This document shows positions 7,542 to 14,723 of a DNA stretch of 64,000 nt, piece after piece (the first letter of the stretch is position 1; every line of letters begins with the position of its first letter). The notes beneath the pieces are model-generated. The model made no database searches. It had not been told where the DNA came from and saw only the letters and a list, made by a program, of their open reading frames with translations. Source of the DNA: Arsenicicoccus sp. oral taxon 190 (GTDB lineage: Bacteria; Actinomycetota; Actinomycetes; Actinomycetales; Dermatophilaceae); assembly GCF_001189535.1 (NCBI RefSeq), contig NZ_CP012070.1, forward strand, positions 1,860,001-1,924,000. Reading direction: 5' to 3'. A program made the translations under genes and the position numbers.

Positions 7542-9695
7542 ATGGCTGCCACCCCTGACGAGATCCTGGCCGCGCTCGACCCCGAGCAGCGGGCGGTCGC
7601 CGAGCGTCCCACCGGGCCGATGTGCGTCCTGGCCGGGGCCGGCACGGGCAAGACCCGCGCGATCACCCACCGGATCGCCTACGGCGTGCGGTCGGGCGTC
7701 TACGTGCCCCAGCGCGTGCTCGCCGTCACCTTCACGGCGCGCGCGGCCGGGGAGATGCGCACCCGGTTGCGCGACCTGGGTGCCGCAGGGGTGCAGGCCC
7801 GCACCTTCCACGCCGCCGCGCTGCGCCAGCTGCACTACTTCTGGCCCCGTGCGATCGGGGGCGCCGCGCCCGAGGTCATGCCGCACAAGGCCGGCGCGGT
7901 CGCGGAGGCCGGGGCCCGGCTGCACCTGCAGCTGGACCGCCCCGCGATCCGGGACCTGGCGGCCGAGGTGGAGTGGGCCAAGGTCAGCCTGCTGACCCCC
8001 GAGAGCTATCCGGCGGCGGCCCGGCACGCTCGACGAGACCCCGCCGGGCTCGACCCGACGGCGATGGCCCGGTTGCTCCAGGCCTACGAGGAGGTCAAGG
8101 GCGAGCGCGGCGTCATCGACTTCGAGGACGTGCTGCTGGTCATGGCCGGGATCCTCGACGAGCACCCGGCCATCGCCCGGGAGGTGCGGGGGCAGTACCG
8201 CCACTTCGTGGTCGACGAGTACCAGGACGTCAACGCGCTGCAGCAGCGGCTGCTGGACCTGTGGGTCGGCGACCGCCAGGACGTCTGCGTCGTCGGGGAC
8301 GCTGCGCAGACCATCTACTCCTTCACCGGCGCGTCGCCCGCGCACCTGCTCGGCTTCTCGGCCAGGTATCCCGAGGCTGCCGTCGTCAAGCTGGTGCGCA
8401 ACTACCGCTCCACCCCGCAGATCGTCGGGCTGGCCAACGTCATGCTGCGGGCGCAGGGGCAGTCCGGCCGCGGCGGGGTCTCCCGGGCCCTGGTCCAGCT
8501 CCAGGCCCAGGCCGGCGACGGCCCGGCGCCCGAGCTGACCCGCTACGACGACGACCAGGCCGAGGCGCGCGGGGTGGCCGCCGCGATCAAGCGGCAGCTG
8601 GCGGAGGGGACCCCTGCGGCCGAGATCGCGGTGCTCTTCCGCACCAACGCCCAGAGCGAGGCGGTCGAGTCGGCGCTCGCCGAGGAGCAGATCCCCTACC
8701 TCGTGCGCGGCGGGGAGCGGTTCTTCTCCCGCCGCGAGGTCCGCGACGCGATGCTGCTGCTGCGCGGGCAGGCCCGCGGCGACGACGGGTCGGTCCCGCT
8801 CGGACAGCTCGTGCGCGACGTCCTGGCCGGAGTCGGCTGGACCACCGAGGCGCCGGCCAGCGGCGGCGCGACCCGCGAGCGCTGGGAGTCCCTGCAGGCG
8901 CTGGTCGCCCTGGCCGACGACCTGGTCGCCGCCCAGCCCGAGGCCCGGCTCCCCGAGCTCGTGGCCGACCTGGGGGAGCGGGCCGCGGCGCAGCACGCCC
9001 CGACCGTGCAGGGCGTCACGCTTGCCTCGCTGCACAGCGCCAAGGGGCTGGAGTGGGACGTCGTCCACCTCCTGGGGTGCAGCGACGGGCTGCTGCCGAT
9101 CTCCATGGCGGAGGGCTGGGAGGCGATCGAGGAGGAGCGCCGGCTCCTCTACGTCGGCCTGACCCGGGCCCGTCGTCGGCTGTCCCTGTCGTGGGCCGCC
9201 TCCCGCAACGTCGGCGGGCGGGCCTCGCGGCGCCCCAGCCGATTCCTGGACGACGCCGCCTCGGTGCTCGGCGAGGGAGCACGGTCCGCGCCGCGACGTG
9301 CGTCGGGCGCGGCGGGCGGGCGGCAGCGCTCGCTGACCGTGGCGCGGCCCGCCCACTGCCGGGTCTGCGGGACCGAGCTGACCACGGCGTCCGAGCGCAA
9401 GACCGGACGCTGCGGCGACTGTCCTCCCACCTACGACGAAGCCGTCTTCGAGTCGTTGCGGACCTGGCGCAAGGGGGCTGCCGCGGCGGCGAGCGTCCCG
9501 GCCTACGTCGTCTTCACCGACGCGACCCTGACGGCCATCGCCGAGCGCCGACCTGACGACCTCGGGGCGCTGGCCTCGGTGTCGGGGGTGGGCGCCCGCA
9601 AGCTCAGCCTCTACGGCGAGCCGGTCCTGGCAATTCTTCGCGGTGCCGACCCTGACGAGATCCTCGCTGCCGCAAGAGATTCCGGCGACGACTGA
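7542..9695 (+). CDS. uvrD2: UvrD2-type helicase with tetracysteine and HRDC domains
   Basis: Superfamily 1 3'-5' DNA helicase related to UvrD2, a repair helicase essential in M. tuberculosis. 717 residues from ATG 7542 (MAATPDEIL); the frame stays open upstream, but that stretch is the tandem repeat, so I reject the longer form. Motifs: LAGAGTGKT (about 30-38), VVDEYQDVN, GDAAQTIYSF, HSAKGLEWDVV, VGLTRARRRL. The C-terminus has the tetracysteine module CRVCG (about 606) and CGDC (about 625), then an HRDC domain ending in SGVGARKLSLYGEPVL, the architecture that separates UvrD2 from UvrD1/PcrA. It is followed by the whiB7 leader. Confidence 0.92.
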   Translation: MAATPDEILAALDPEQRAVAERPTGPMCVLAGAGTGKTRAITHRIAYGVRSGVYVPQRVLAVTFTARAAGEMRTRLRDLGAAGVQARTFHAAALRQLHYFWPRAIGGAAPEVMPHKAGAVAEAGARLHLQLDRPAIRDLAAEVEWAKVSLLTPESYPAAARHARRDPAGLDPTAMARLLQAYEEVKGERGVIDFEDVLLVMAGILDEHPAIAREVRGQYRHFVVDEYQDVNALQQRLLDLWVGDRQDVCVVGDAAQTIYSFTGASPAHLLGFSARYPEAAVVKLVRNYRSTPQIVGLANVMLRAQGQSGRGGVSRALVQLQAQAGDGPAPELTRYDDDQAEARGVAAAIKRQLAEGTPAAEIAVLFRTNAQSEAVESALAEEQIPYLVRGGERFFSRREVRDAMLLLRGQARGDDGSVPLGQLVRDVLAGVGWTTEAPASGGATRERWESLQALVALADDLVAAQPEARLPELVADLGERAAAQHAPTVQGVTLASLHSAKGLEWDVVHLLGCSDGLLPISMAEGWEAIEEERRLLYVGLTRARRRLSLSWAASRNVGGRASRRPSRFLDDAASVLGEGARSAPRRASGAAGGRQRSLTVARPAHCRVCGTELTTASERKTGRCGDCPPTYDEAVFESLRTWRKGAAAAASVPAYVVFTDATLTAIAERRPDDLGALASVSGVGARKLSLYGEPVLAILRGADPDEILAAARDSGDD

Positions 9696-9730
9696 GGGGT
9701 CCGGTCCGGTCAGCGCGAGCCGGAGCCGTC

Positions 9731-9768
9731 AAAAGGCGTTGCCCCCGTGCGACGCCAGCGCATACAGT
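9731..9768 (+). promoter_or_regulatory. Predicted whiB7 promoter, WhiB7-autoregulated type
   Basis: A -35-like TTGCCC (9739-9744) and a -10-like TACAGT (9763-9768), 18 bases apart, with AAAA at 9731-9734 just before the -35. An A/T run a few bases upstream of the -35 is the known WhiB7 target feature in mycobacteria and streptomycetes, bound by the AT-hook. Transcription would begin near 9775 and give a leader of about 505 bases. A GTCGCGGG/CCCGCGAC hairpin (9781-9803) lies at the start of that leader. Confidence 0.55.
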
Positions 9769-9851
9769 CCCAGGTGTCCTGTCGCGGGCGTGACACCCGC
9801 GACCCACGTCGGCAGCAGTGCCGCAGCGAGCCAGAGAGGAGGGTCGACCAG

Positions 9852-10106
9852 ATGATCACCACGATGACCTTCGTGACGCCTGACCGTGTCCAGTCGACCC
9901 CGTCTGCCCGCTCCGCCATGCCGCGCGTCCTGGGCTCCGCCCTCACCTCCACCGAGGGCAACGGCCGGCTCCACGGGACCGGTCCGTCCATCGACGCTTC
10001 CTCCGGCCAGGACTTCGTGGCCGGCGACCGTCGTGATGGCACCGGCGTCGTCGTCACCCGCCCGACCCCTGTCGTGGTCCCGACCTTCGGGAGGCCACCG
10101 GTCTAG
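9852..10106 (+). CDS. whiB7 leader ORF (uORF), 84 codons
   Basis: Upstream ORF in the whiB7 leader. The ATG at 9852 follows a strong Shine-Dalgarno AGGAGGG (9837-9843) at 8 bases, better than most genes here. The product starts MITTMTFVTPDRV and ends VVVPTFGRPPV; it resembles no enzyme I know. The stop at 10106 lies 21 bases before a perfect hairpin and 174 bases before whiB7. Translated leader ORFs that control a terminator are established for whiB7/wblC, so ribosome stalling or premature release here probably decides read-through. It could instead encode a working small protein, but its position argues for a regulatory ORF. Confidence 0.75.
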   Translation: MITTMTFVTPDRVQSTPSARSAMPRVLGSALTSTEGNGRLHGTGPSIDASSGQDFVAGDRRDGTGVVVTRPTPVVVPTFGRPPV

Positions 10107-10127
10107 CTCCAGACCCTGGCCCCGCTC

Positions 10128-10165
10128 GAAGGCCGCGGACCCGACACCCGGGTTCCGCGGCCTTC
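10128..10165 (+). promoter_or_regulatory. Attenuator hairpin in the whiB7 leader
   Basis: GAAGGCCGCGG (from 10128) pairs with CCGCGGCCTTC (to 10165), and an inner ACCCG/CGGGT extends the helix to about 16 bp around a small loop. It begins 21 bases after the uORF stop and lies before whiB7. No U-run follows, which is common for terminators of such G+C-rich genomes. It fits transcription attenuation controlled by uORF translation. Confidence 0.72.
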
Positions 10166-10280
10166 GTGCATCTCCGGGGCGTCCGCTCCGGCTCGAGGGC
10201 CGCTCACCCACCGCACCGCCCGCCCGACCCCGGGCACCCAGCGCCCCACCACCGAGGGGCATCACCACGAGGAGGCAGTC

Positions 10281-10568
10281 ATGACGCTCACCGAGCTGAT
10301 CGACCACAGGGTGGCCGCAGCCGCCGCCGACGGGGACATCCCCTGCCAGGACAACGACGCAGAGCTGTGGTTCGCCGACACCCCCGAGGGCGTCGAGTTT
10401 GCCAAGGCACTCTGCGGCACCTGCCCGGCTAGGGTCGCGTGCCTCGCCGGCGCCCTGGAGCGTCGGGAGCCCTGGGGCGTGTGGGGCGGCCAGCTGGTCA
10501 TCGCCGGCGTCGTCGTCCCCCGCAAGCGCCCGAGAGGTCGGCCCCGCAAGGACGAGGTGGCGGCCTGA
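10281..10568 (+). CDS. whiB7: WhiB7, iron-sulfur antibiotic-resistance regulator
   Basis: WhiB-family iron-sulfur protein that binds the primary sigma factor and activates intrinsic antibiotic-resistance genes. 95 residues. Cluster cysteines are C22, C45, C48 and C54 (CGTC then C); the turn GVWGG is at 66-70; and the C-terminal AT-hook RPRGRPRK (83-90) identifies the WhiB7 class. ATG 10281 has GAGGAG about 7 bases upstream. It follows a leader with its own ORF and attenuator, and is followed by a possible 39-residue ORF and a terminator. uvrD2 upstream and an ABC1 kinase downstream match the mycobacterial neighbourhood. Confidence 0.95.
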   Translation: MTLTELIDHRVAAAAADGDIPCQDNDAELWFADTPEGVEFAKALCGTCPARVACLAGALERREPWGVWGGQLVIAGVVVPRKRPRGRPRKDEVAA

Positions 10569-10621
10569 CCCAGCAAGACCACAAACACCATGAAGACCAC
10601 CACAGCACAAGGAGACTCATC

Positions 10622-10741
10622 ATGTTCGCTCACGTCAGTGCAGAGCTGGCGCGGGTCCGCGTCGAGCGGCTCCCCGAGCGGCCTCGCCCGCGCAGCGCGC
10701 ACGAGGTGCGTATGGCGGTCCGCCGCCGACAGCGCAGGTGA
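10622..10741 (+). CDS. Possible 39-residue basic protein after whiB7
   Basis: Short ORF starting at ATG 10622, with AAGGAG (10609-10614) about 7 bases upstream, so well placed for translation. The product begins MFAHVSAELARVRVE and ends VRRRQRR; it is strongly arginine-rich. It lies 53 bases after whiB7 and before the terminator at 10763, so it would share the whiB7 transcript and be induced with it. I do not recognise a family. It may be a small nucleic-acid-binding or ribosome-associated protein, or an untranslated chance ORF; the Shine-Dalgarno and position are the only support. Confidence 0.5.
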   Translation: MFAHVSAELARVRVERLPERPRPRSAHEVRMAVRRRQRR

Positions 10742-10762
10742 CGCCAGCACCAGCAGCCCGAT

Positions 10763-10799
10763 GAAGCGGGCGGGACAGCGAAGCGGTCCCGCCCGCTTC
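10763..10799 (+). terminator. Terminator hairpin of the whiB7 unit
   Basis: GAAGCGGGCGGGAC (10763-10776) pairs with GTCCCGCCCGCTTC (10786-10799), a perfect 14-bp stem with a 9-base loop and no U-run. Confidence 0.75.
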
Positions 10800-10846
10800 G
10801 CTGTCCCGGGGGGGCCACGGCGCGCGGGAGGTCCTACGGTGGTGCG

Positions 10847-11029
10847 GTGGACGAGGACACGATGACGTGCAGCTCCTGCGGGCGGCAGGCCGAGGGGCCG
10901 GACCTGGCGGTGGCGCGGGTGAGCTGGACCTTCGGGGTGGAGCGAGGGCGGCCGGTCTGGACGTGCGCGGAGTGCAGCCGACGGCACGCCCGCTCCATCG
11001 AGGCCAAGCTTGACGCGGAGTGGTGGTGA
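10847..11029 (+). CDS. Small zinc-ribbon protein
   Basis: 60-residue protein with two CxxC pairs: CSSC (residues 8-11) and CAEC (about 40-43), the spacing of a zinc ribbon, and a charged C-terminus ending DAEWW. No specific function can be assigned; such proteins often bind nucleic acid or protein partners. The GTG start at 10847 is preceded by TACGGT (10835-10840) at 6 bases without a good Shine-Dalgarno, so it may be leaderless; ATG 10862 is an alternative five codons in. It converges on the ABC1 kinase gene. Confidence 0.65.
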   Translation: MDEDTMTCSSCGRQAEGPDLAVARVSWTFGVERGRPVWTCAECSRRHARSIEAKLDAEWW

Positions 11030-11036
11030 CCCGGGC

Positions 11037-12353
11037 TCAGCGGGACAGGTCGAGGTCGTCCAGCCAGTGCTCGAGGATGGCGCGGGTCTCCACCTCGCCG
11101 CCGATCTGGCAGAGCACGCCGAGGCCGCCGGCCCAGACCCGGTGGATGAGCAGGTAGTCCGGGGGCAGGTCCAGCTCGGCGATCACGGGCTGCCACCGCG
11201 CGTCGGTGACGTGCGCGAAGCACTTGCGCAGCCACGCTCGGGTGAACCGGTAGCGGTCGTGCCGCGCCGGCTCGAGGAAGGGCTGCAGGAAGTCCAGGAG
11301 CACGCGCGCGTCGAGGTGCGCGTCCTGGCGGACCCACCCCTCGCTGCGCAACCCCTCGAGCACGTGGTCGGCGGTGTCCTCGCCCCCCAGCGCCAGGCCG
11401 AGGAGGCGACCGACGGCGGGCGGCATACCGTCGGGCAGTCTGTTGACGGCGCCGAAGTCGAGGATCCCCAATCGGCCGTCGTCGAGCAGCCGGAAGTTGC
11501 CGGGGTGCGGGTCGGCGTGCAGGAGGCCCACGTGGTCCGGCCCGGCGAGCAGGAAGTCGAGGTAGCCGTTCGCCGCCTGCCCGCGCTGCTCGGGGGTGCC
11601 CTCGCGGATGACGGTCGACAGCGGCGTGCCGTCCAGCCACTCGACGACGAGCACCCGCCCGGTACCGGTGACGACGTCCGGGACGGCGAAGAACTCGCTG
11701 CCGGCGAAGGCGCGCGCGAACGCCCGCTGCGAGCTCGCCTCGGTGAGGTAGTCGAGCTCCTCGGCCATCCGGTCCTGCAGCTCCTGGGTGACCGCGCGCA
11801 TGTCGATGCCGGTGCGCCAGGAGCCGGTCACCCGCGCCAGGCGGGACAGCTGGCGCAGGTCGGACAGCAGGGCGTCCCCGGCCCCGGGGTACTGCACCTT
11901 GACGGCGACGTCCCGGCCGTCGCCCCACACGGCGCGGTGCACCTGCCCGATCGAGGCGGCGGCGACGGGCGCGTCGTCGAAGTCGCGGAAGAGGTCGCGC
12001 CAGTCCTCGCCGAGCTCGGCGGCCAGGACCCGGTGCACGGTCGCGGCCGGCATGGAGGGGGCGGCGTCCTGCAGCGCCGTGAGGGCCCCGCGGTAGTGCA
12101 CCGCGACCTCCTCGGGAAGCGCCGCCTCGAAGATCGACATTGCCTGGCCGACCTTCATGGCGCCACCCTTGAGCTGCCCGAGCACGGCGAAGAGCTGGTC
12201 CGCGGTCCGCGCCGCCACCTCCGCGGCGATCGCCTCCGCGGGGGCGCCACCGAGCCGGCGCCCCACGCCGAGGGCGGTGCGGCCGGCGTAGGACAGGGGC
12301 AGGGTGGCGAGCCGAGCGGTGCGGCGCGCGGTCCGGCGGGGGATGTCACTCAC
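11037..12353 (-). CDS. ABC1/UbiB-family atypical kinase (Rv3197-like)
   Basis: 438-residue member of the ABC1 (AarF/UbiB/COQ8) family of atypical kinases or ATPases. Family signatures are present: the KxGQ helix (LKGGAMKVGQAMS, about 62-74), the alanine-rich nucleotide loop AAASIGQVH, the lysine in VAVKVQYPG, and later HADPHPGNFR and ILDFGAVN, the catalytic and metal loops. The closest known context is Rv3197 next to whiB7 in M. tuberculosis, which belongs to the WhiB7 regulon and has been linked to macrolide tolerance. Here it probably forms a two-gene unit with the E1-like gene 10 bp upstream. Quinone-related functions of UbiB are possible but not indicated by the neighbours. Confidence 0.88.
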   Translation of the reverse strand: MSDIPRRTARRTARLATLPLSYAGRTALGVGRRLGGAPAEAIAAEVAARTADQLFAVLGQLKGGAMKVGQAMSIFEAALPEEVAVHYRGALTALQDAAPSMPAATVHRVLAAELGEDWRDLFRDFDDAPVAAASIGQVHRAVWGDGRDVAVKVQYPGAGDALLSDLRQLSRLARVTGSWRTGIDMRAVTQELQDRMAEELDYLTEASSQRAFARAFAGSEFFAVPDVVTGTGRVLVVEWLDGTPLSTVIREGTPEQRGQAANGYLDFLLAGPDHVGLLHADPHPGNFRLLDDGRLGILDFGAVNRLPDGMPPAVGRLLGLALGGEDTADHVLEGLRSEGWVRQDAHLDARVLLDFLQPFLEPARHDRYRFTRAWLRKCFAHVTDARWQPVIAELDLPPDYLLIHRVWAGGLGVLCQIGGEVETRAILEHWLDDLDLSR

Positions 12354-12363
12354 CCCTCGATTG

Positions 12364-13284
12364 TCACCCGGCGAGCGGCTGGCGGGCGGGTAGGTGCGTG
12401 TCGCACCGGGGATGCACGGACCACAGGCGGCGGTGCGGCTCCGGGTCGCCGTCGGTGACGTCGGTGGCCAGTCCGCTCGGGAGCTGCCGCTGCCCCACGG
12501 CGTCCAGCGCCTGTCGGGCCACGAGCCCGCACACCAGGGCGGTCGTGGCGGGGTCGGCGGCGGCCGGGCGGACCCCGCCGTCCGGCCCGTGGGTGGTGAG
12601 CTGCGCCAGGATCCGCGGCCAGGCGGGGTCGCGGTCGGTGCGGTAGTGGTCCAGGCACATGGGGCACGGGTCGTCCAGCCCCGCCCACAGCGGGCCGACG
12701 GTCACGGTGCCGTCCGCGGCGACCACCGGGAGGACCATCGCCCAGGGCGCCCACTGCCGGGCGAGGATCGGGTCGATGGCGCCGTCAGCCACGAGCACCG
12801 CCAGCGCGGGTGGCCGCGGGCTGCCCGGCACCAGCGTGGGCGGCAGGGGGAGCGCGTGCGGGGAGAGCGAGTGCTGGGTGTGCACCCGGGCGTGCTGTCG
12901 GGCGAGGACGCGGGCCACCTCGCCGGCGAGGTCGCCGAGGCCGGCGACGAGCACGGGCAGGCCGCCCGGCCGGCGCCAGGGGTGACGCACGTGGTGGGGG
13001 TCGGTGGGCGGCTGGTCCGCGGGGTCCGCGAGCTGCGCGTGCCGGCGCAGCAGCGCCAGGAGGACGTCGAGACGGCCCGGGTCCTCCCCGCGGGCGGTGT
13101 ACTCCCGCGCGAGCTCGGTCTCTGAGCGGCTCCCATCCAGTCCGTCGAGGACGACCCGATCCGTGGTGCTGAGGCCCGACAGGACCACGGCGCTGCCGTG
13201 GTGGGCCCCGAGCTGCACCTCGCCGTCGCCACGGTCGAGGACGCGCCGTCCGGGGCGCAGGGCGGGGCGGTGGCTGCGGGTCAT
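12364..13284 (-). CDS. E1-like/TOMM-type protein without a precursor cluster
   Basis: 306-residue protein related to the ThiF/E1-like proteins that bind precursor leader peptides in azoline-peptide (TOMM) clusters, and to Rv3196. The N-terminal 90 residues resemble a PqqD-like recognition domain; the middle has a nucleotide-site-like PVLVAGLGDLAGEVA; the signature DPCPMCLDHYRTDRDPAW (about 205-222) carries a CxxC that in relatives binds zinc, with another cysteine near the C-terminus. No YcaO, oxidase or precursor gene is nearby, so its substrate is unknown. Start ATG 13284 has AAGGAGAG upstream. It is probably co-transcribed with the ABC1 kinase, a conserved actinobacterial pairing. Confidence 0.65.
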   Translation of the reverse strand: MTRSHRPALRPGRRVLDRGDGEVQLGAHHGSAVVLSGLSTTDRVVLDGLDGSRSETELAREYTARGEDPGRLDVLLALLRRHAQLADPADQPPTDPHHVRHPWRRPGGLPVLVAGLGDLAGEVARVLARQHARVHTQHSLSPHALPLPPTLVPGSPRPPALAVLVADGAIDPILARQWAPWAMVLPVVAADGTVTVGPLWAGLDDPCPMCLDHYRTDRDPAWPRILAQLTTHGPDGGVRPAAADPATTALVCGLVARQALDAVGQRQLPSGLATDVTDGDPEPHRRLWSVHPRCDTHLPARQPLAG

Positions 13285-13390
13285 GACAGCTCTCCTTCAG
13301 GCGGGTGCTTCGTCATACGGAGAATATGACATGCAAACGCAAGCAAATGACATCAAGCGACCCACTGTGGATAACTCTCGGGGAATGACA
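13285..13390 (-). promoter_or_regulatory. A+T-rich upstream region with a DnaA-box match and direct repeats
   Basis: An island much richer in A and T than its surroundings, upstream of the E1-like/ABC1 unit. It contains two copies of ATGACAT about 22 bp apart (near 13325 and 13347) and TGTGGATAA at 13366-13374, the exact complement of the DnaA box TTATCCACA. It is likely the promoter and operator region of the minus-strand unit; I cannot fix the -35/-10 with confidence. Confidence 0.45.
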
Positions 13391-13428
13391 ACGGGGAGGC
13401 ACCGACCCTCAAGTCGGTGCCTCCCCGT
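13391..13428 (-). terminator. Terminator of the DUF5679 gene
   Basis: ACGGGGAGGCACCGAC (13391-13406) pairs perfectly with GTCGGTGCCTCCCCGT (13413-13428), a 16-bp stem with a 6-base loop, 18 bp downstream of the DUF5679 stop. Confidence 0.85.
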
Positions 13429-13446
13429 CGGACGGCTCGCGGTGGT

Positions 13447-13602
13447 TCAGGCCTTGCCGAGGATGCGGTTGAGGTTGGTGCCGCACTCGGGGCACTTGCC
13501 CTTGGCCATGCGGCGACCGTTGGTCTCCACGATGTTGCCCTCGGCCTCGCGCTTGGCCTTGCACTTCACGCAGTAGAACTCACCCTTGTAGGTGTCGGCC
13601 AT
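13447..13602 (-). CDS. DUF5679 small zinc-ribbon protein
   Basis: 51-residue protein beginning MADTYKGEFYCVKCKAKRE and containing CVKC (11-14) and CPEC (37-40), a compact zinc ribbon typical of the DUF5679 family common in actinobacteria; function unknown. ATG 13602 is preceded by AAGGAGAG. The upstream frame remains open across the neighbouring gene's antisense strand, but the family start and Shine-Dalgarno fix this ATG. It has its own strong terminator. Confidence 0.85.
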   Translation of the reverse strand: MADTYKGEFYCVKCKAKREAEGNIVETNGRRMAKGKCPECGTNLNRILGKA

Positions 13603-13830
13603 GTCGTCTCTCCTTGTCGTTCGTGCCGCCGGTGCGGCAATCGGACTTCGGTCACCATAGAGCACGACCTGCGGCGTACCGGGGATTACGCCGTGTCCGC
13701 GCTGAGCACGGACCGGCCCGCACGAGGGCTCAGGGCCGGGGGTCGCCGGAGCCGTCCGGCTGGTTAGGCTCGACGGGACGACGTCCGACCGGGTGGCCAC
13801 CGGCCCACCCACCCCCTGACGAGGTGTGCG

Positions 13831-14658
13831 ATGACCGATGAGATCCCCTGGTGGGAGCAGGATTACGCCGACCTGACGGTGGCGCTGCGGGAGCAGGGCG
13901 AGCGGCGCACGTGCGTCGTCACCCTCGACCTGCCGCAGCAGCGCAACGCGATGAGCGAGGCCATGACCGCCTCCTGGGCCCGCCTGGCCGACCTGCTGCG
14001 GGGCGACACGCGCCTGGCCTGCGTGGTCGTGACCGGGGCCGGCTCGGCCTTCTGCGCCGGCGGCAACCTGTCCTGGCTGGTCGCCGAGCCGGACGCGACG
14101 GTGGCCGACCTGCGCGCCCGGATGCTGACCTTCTACCAGCAGTGGCTGTCGGTCCCGGCGTTGGAGGTCCCGGTGATCGCGGCGGTCAACGGCCACGCCG
14201 TCGGGGCCGGGCTGGCCCTGGCGCTCGCCTGCGACGTCCGGTACGTCGCGAGCACGGCCAAGCTGTCCGTCCCCTTCACCTCCCTGGGCCTGCACCCCGG
14301 TATGGCGACCACGTGGTCGCTGCCCCGCGTGGTCGGGGAAGCGGTGGCGGCGGACCTGCTCCTGACCGGGCGCGTGGTGACGGGCGACGAGGCGGTCGGG
14401 CTGGGCCTGGCCTCCGCGAGCGCCGCGGCGGACGACGTGCTGGACCTGGCGCTGGCGGCCGCCGACCGGGTCGCAGCCGCGGCACCGGTGGCGACCCGCC
14501 TGACCCTGGCCGCGCTGCGGCAGGGCGGCCACGCGAGCAGCGGGGTCGCGCTGCAGTGGGAGGCGCTCGCGCAGGCGACGACCATGGCGACGCGGGACCT
14601 ACGCGAGGGTATCGAGGCGGCGACCGAGCGCCGCCCGGCCCGGTTCACGGGGCGCTGA
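13831..14658 (+). CDS. Enoyl-CoA hydratase/isomerase-family protein
   Basis: 275-residue crotonase-fold protein acting on acyl-CoA thioesters. The oxyanion-hole segments are clear: GAGSAFCAGGNLSWL (about 69-83) and NGHAVGAGLALALACD (about 119-134). At the two positions where true hydratases carry catalytic glutamates, I read Phe (in SVPFTSLG) and Asp (in AADLLLTG), so a classical hydratase role is unlikely; an isomerase or other crotonase activity fits better, as inference from hand alignment. ATG 13831 has GAGGTG upstream. It stands alone between the DUF5679 gene and a metallopeptidase gene, with no beta-oxidation partners to name a pathway. Confidence 0.82.
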   Translation: MTDEIPWWEQDYADLTVALREQGERRTCVVTLDLPQQRNAMSEAMTASWARLADLLRGDTRLACVVVTGAGSAFCAGGNLSWLVAEPDATVADLRARMLTFYQQWLSVPALEVPVIAAVNGHAVGAGLALALACDVRYVASTAKLSVPFTSLGLHPGMATTWSLPRVVGEAVAADLLLTGRVVTGDEAVGLGLASASAAADDVLDLALAAADRVAAAAPVATRLTLAALRQGGHASSGVALQWEALAQATTMATRDLREGIEAATERRPARFTGR

Positions 14659-14723
14659 CGGGACGTGCCGCCTGGCTGCGCGGCGCCCTCGGGCGCGGGG
14701 GAGCCACGCGCTAGGGTGCGGCC

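Noticed and set aside
12394..13172. Plus-strand frames opposite the E1-like gene
   Set aside because: Low-complexity products without ribosome sites; complements of real minus-strand coding.
13366..13374. Replication origin
   Set aside because: Only one DnaA-box match is seen, and there is no dnaA, dnaN or box cluster.
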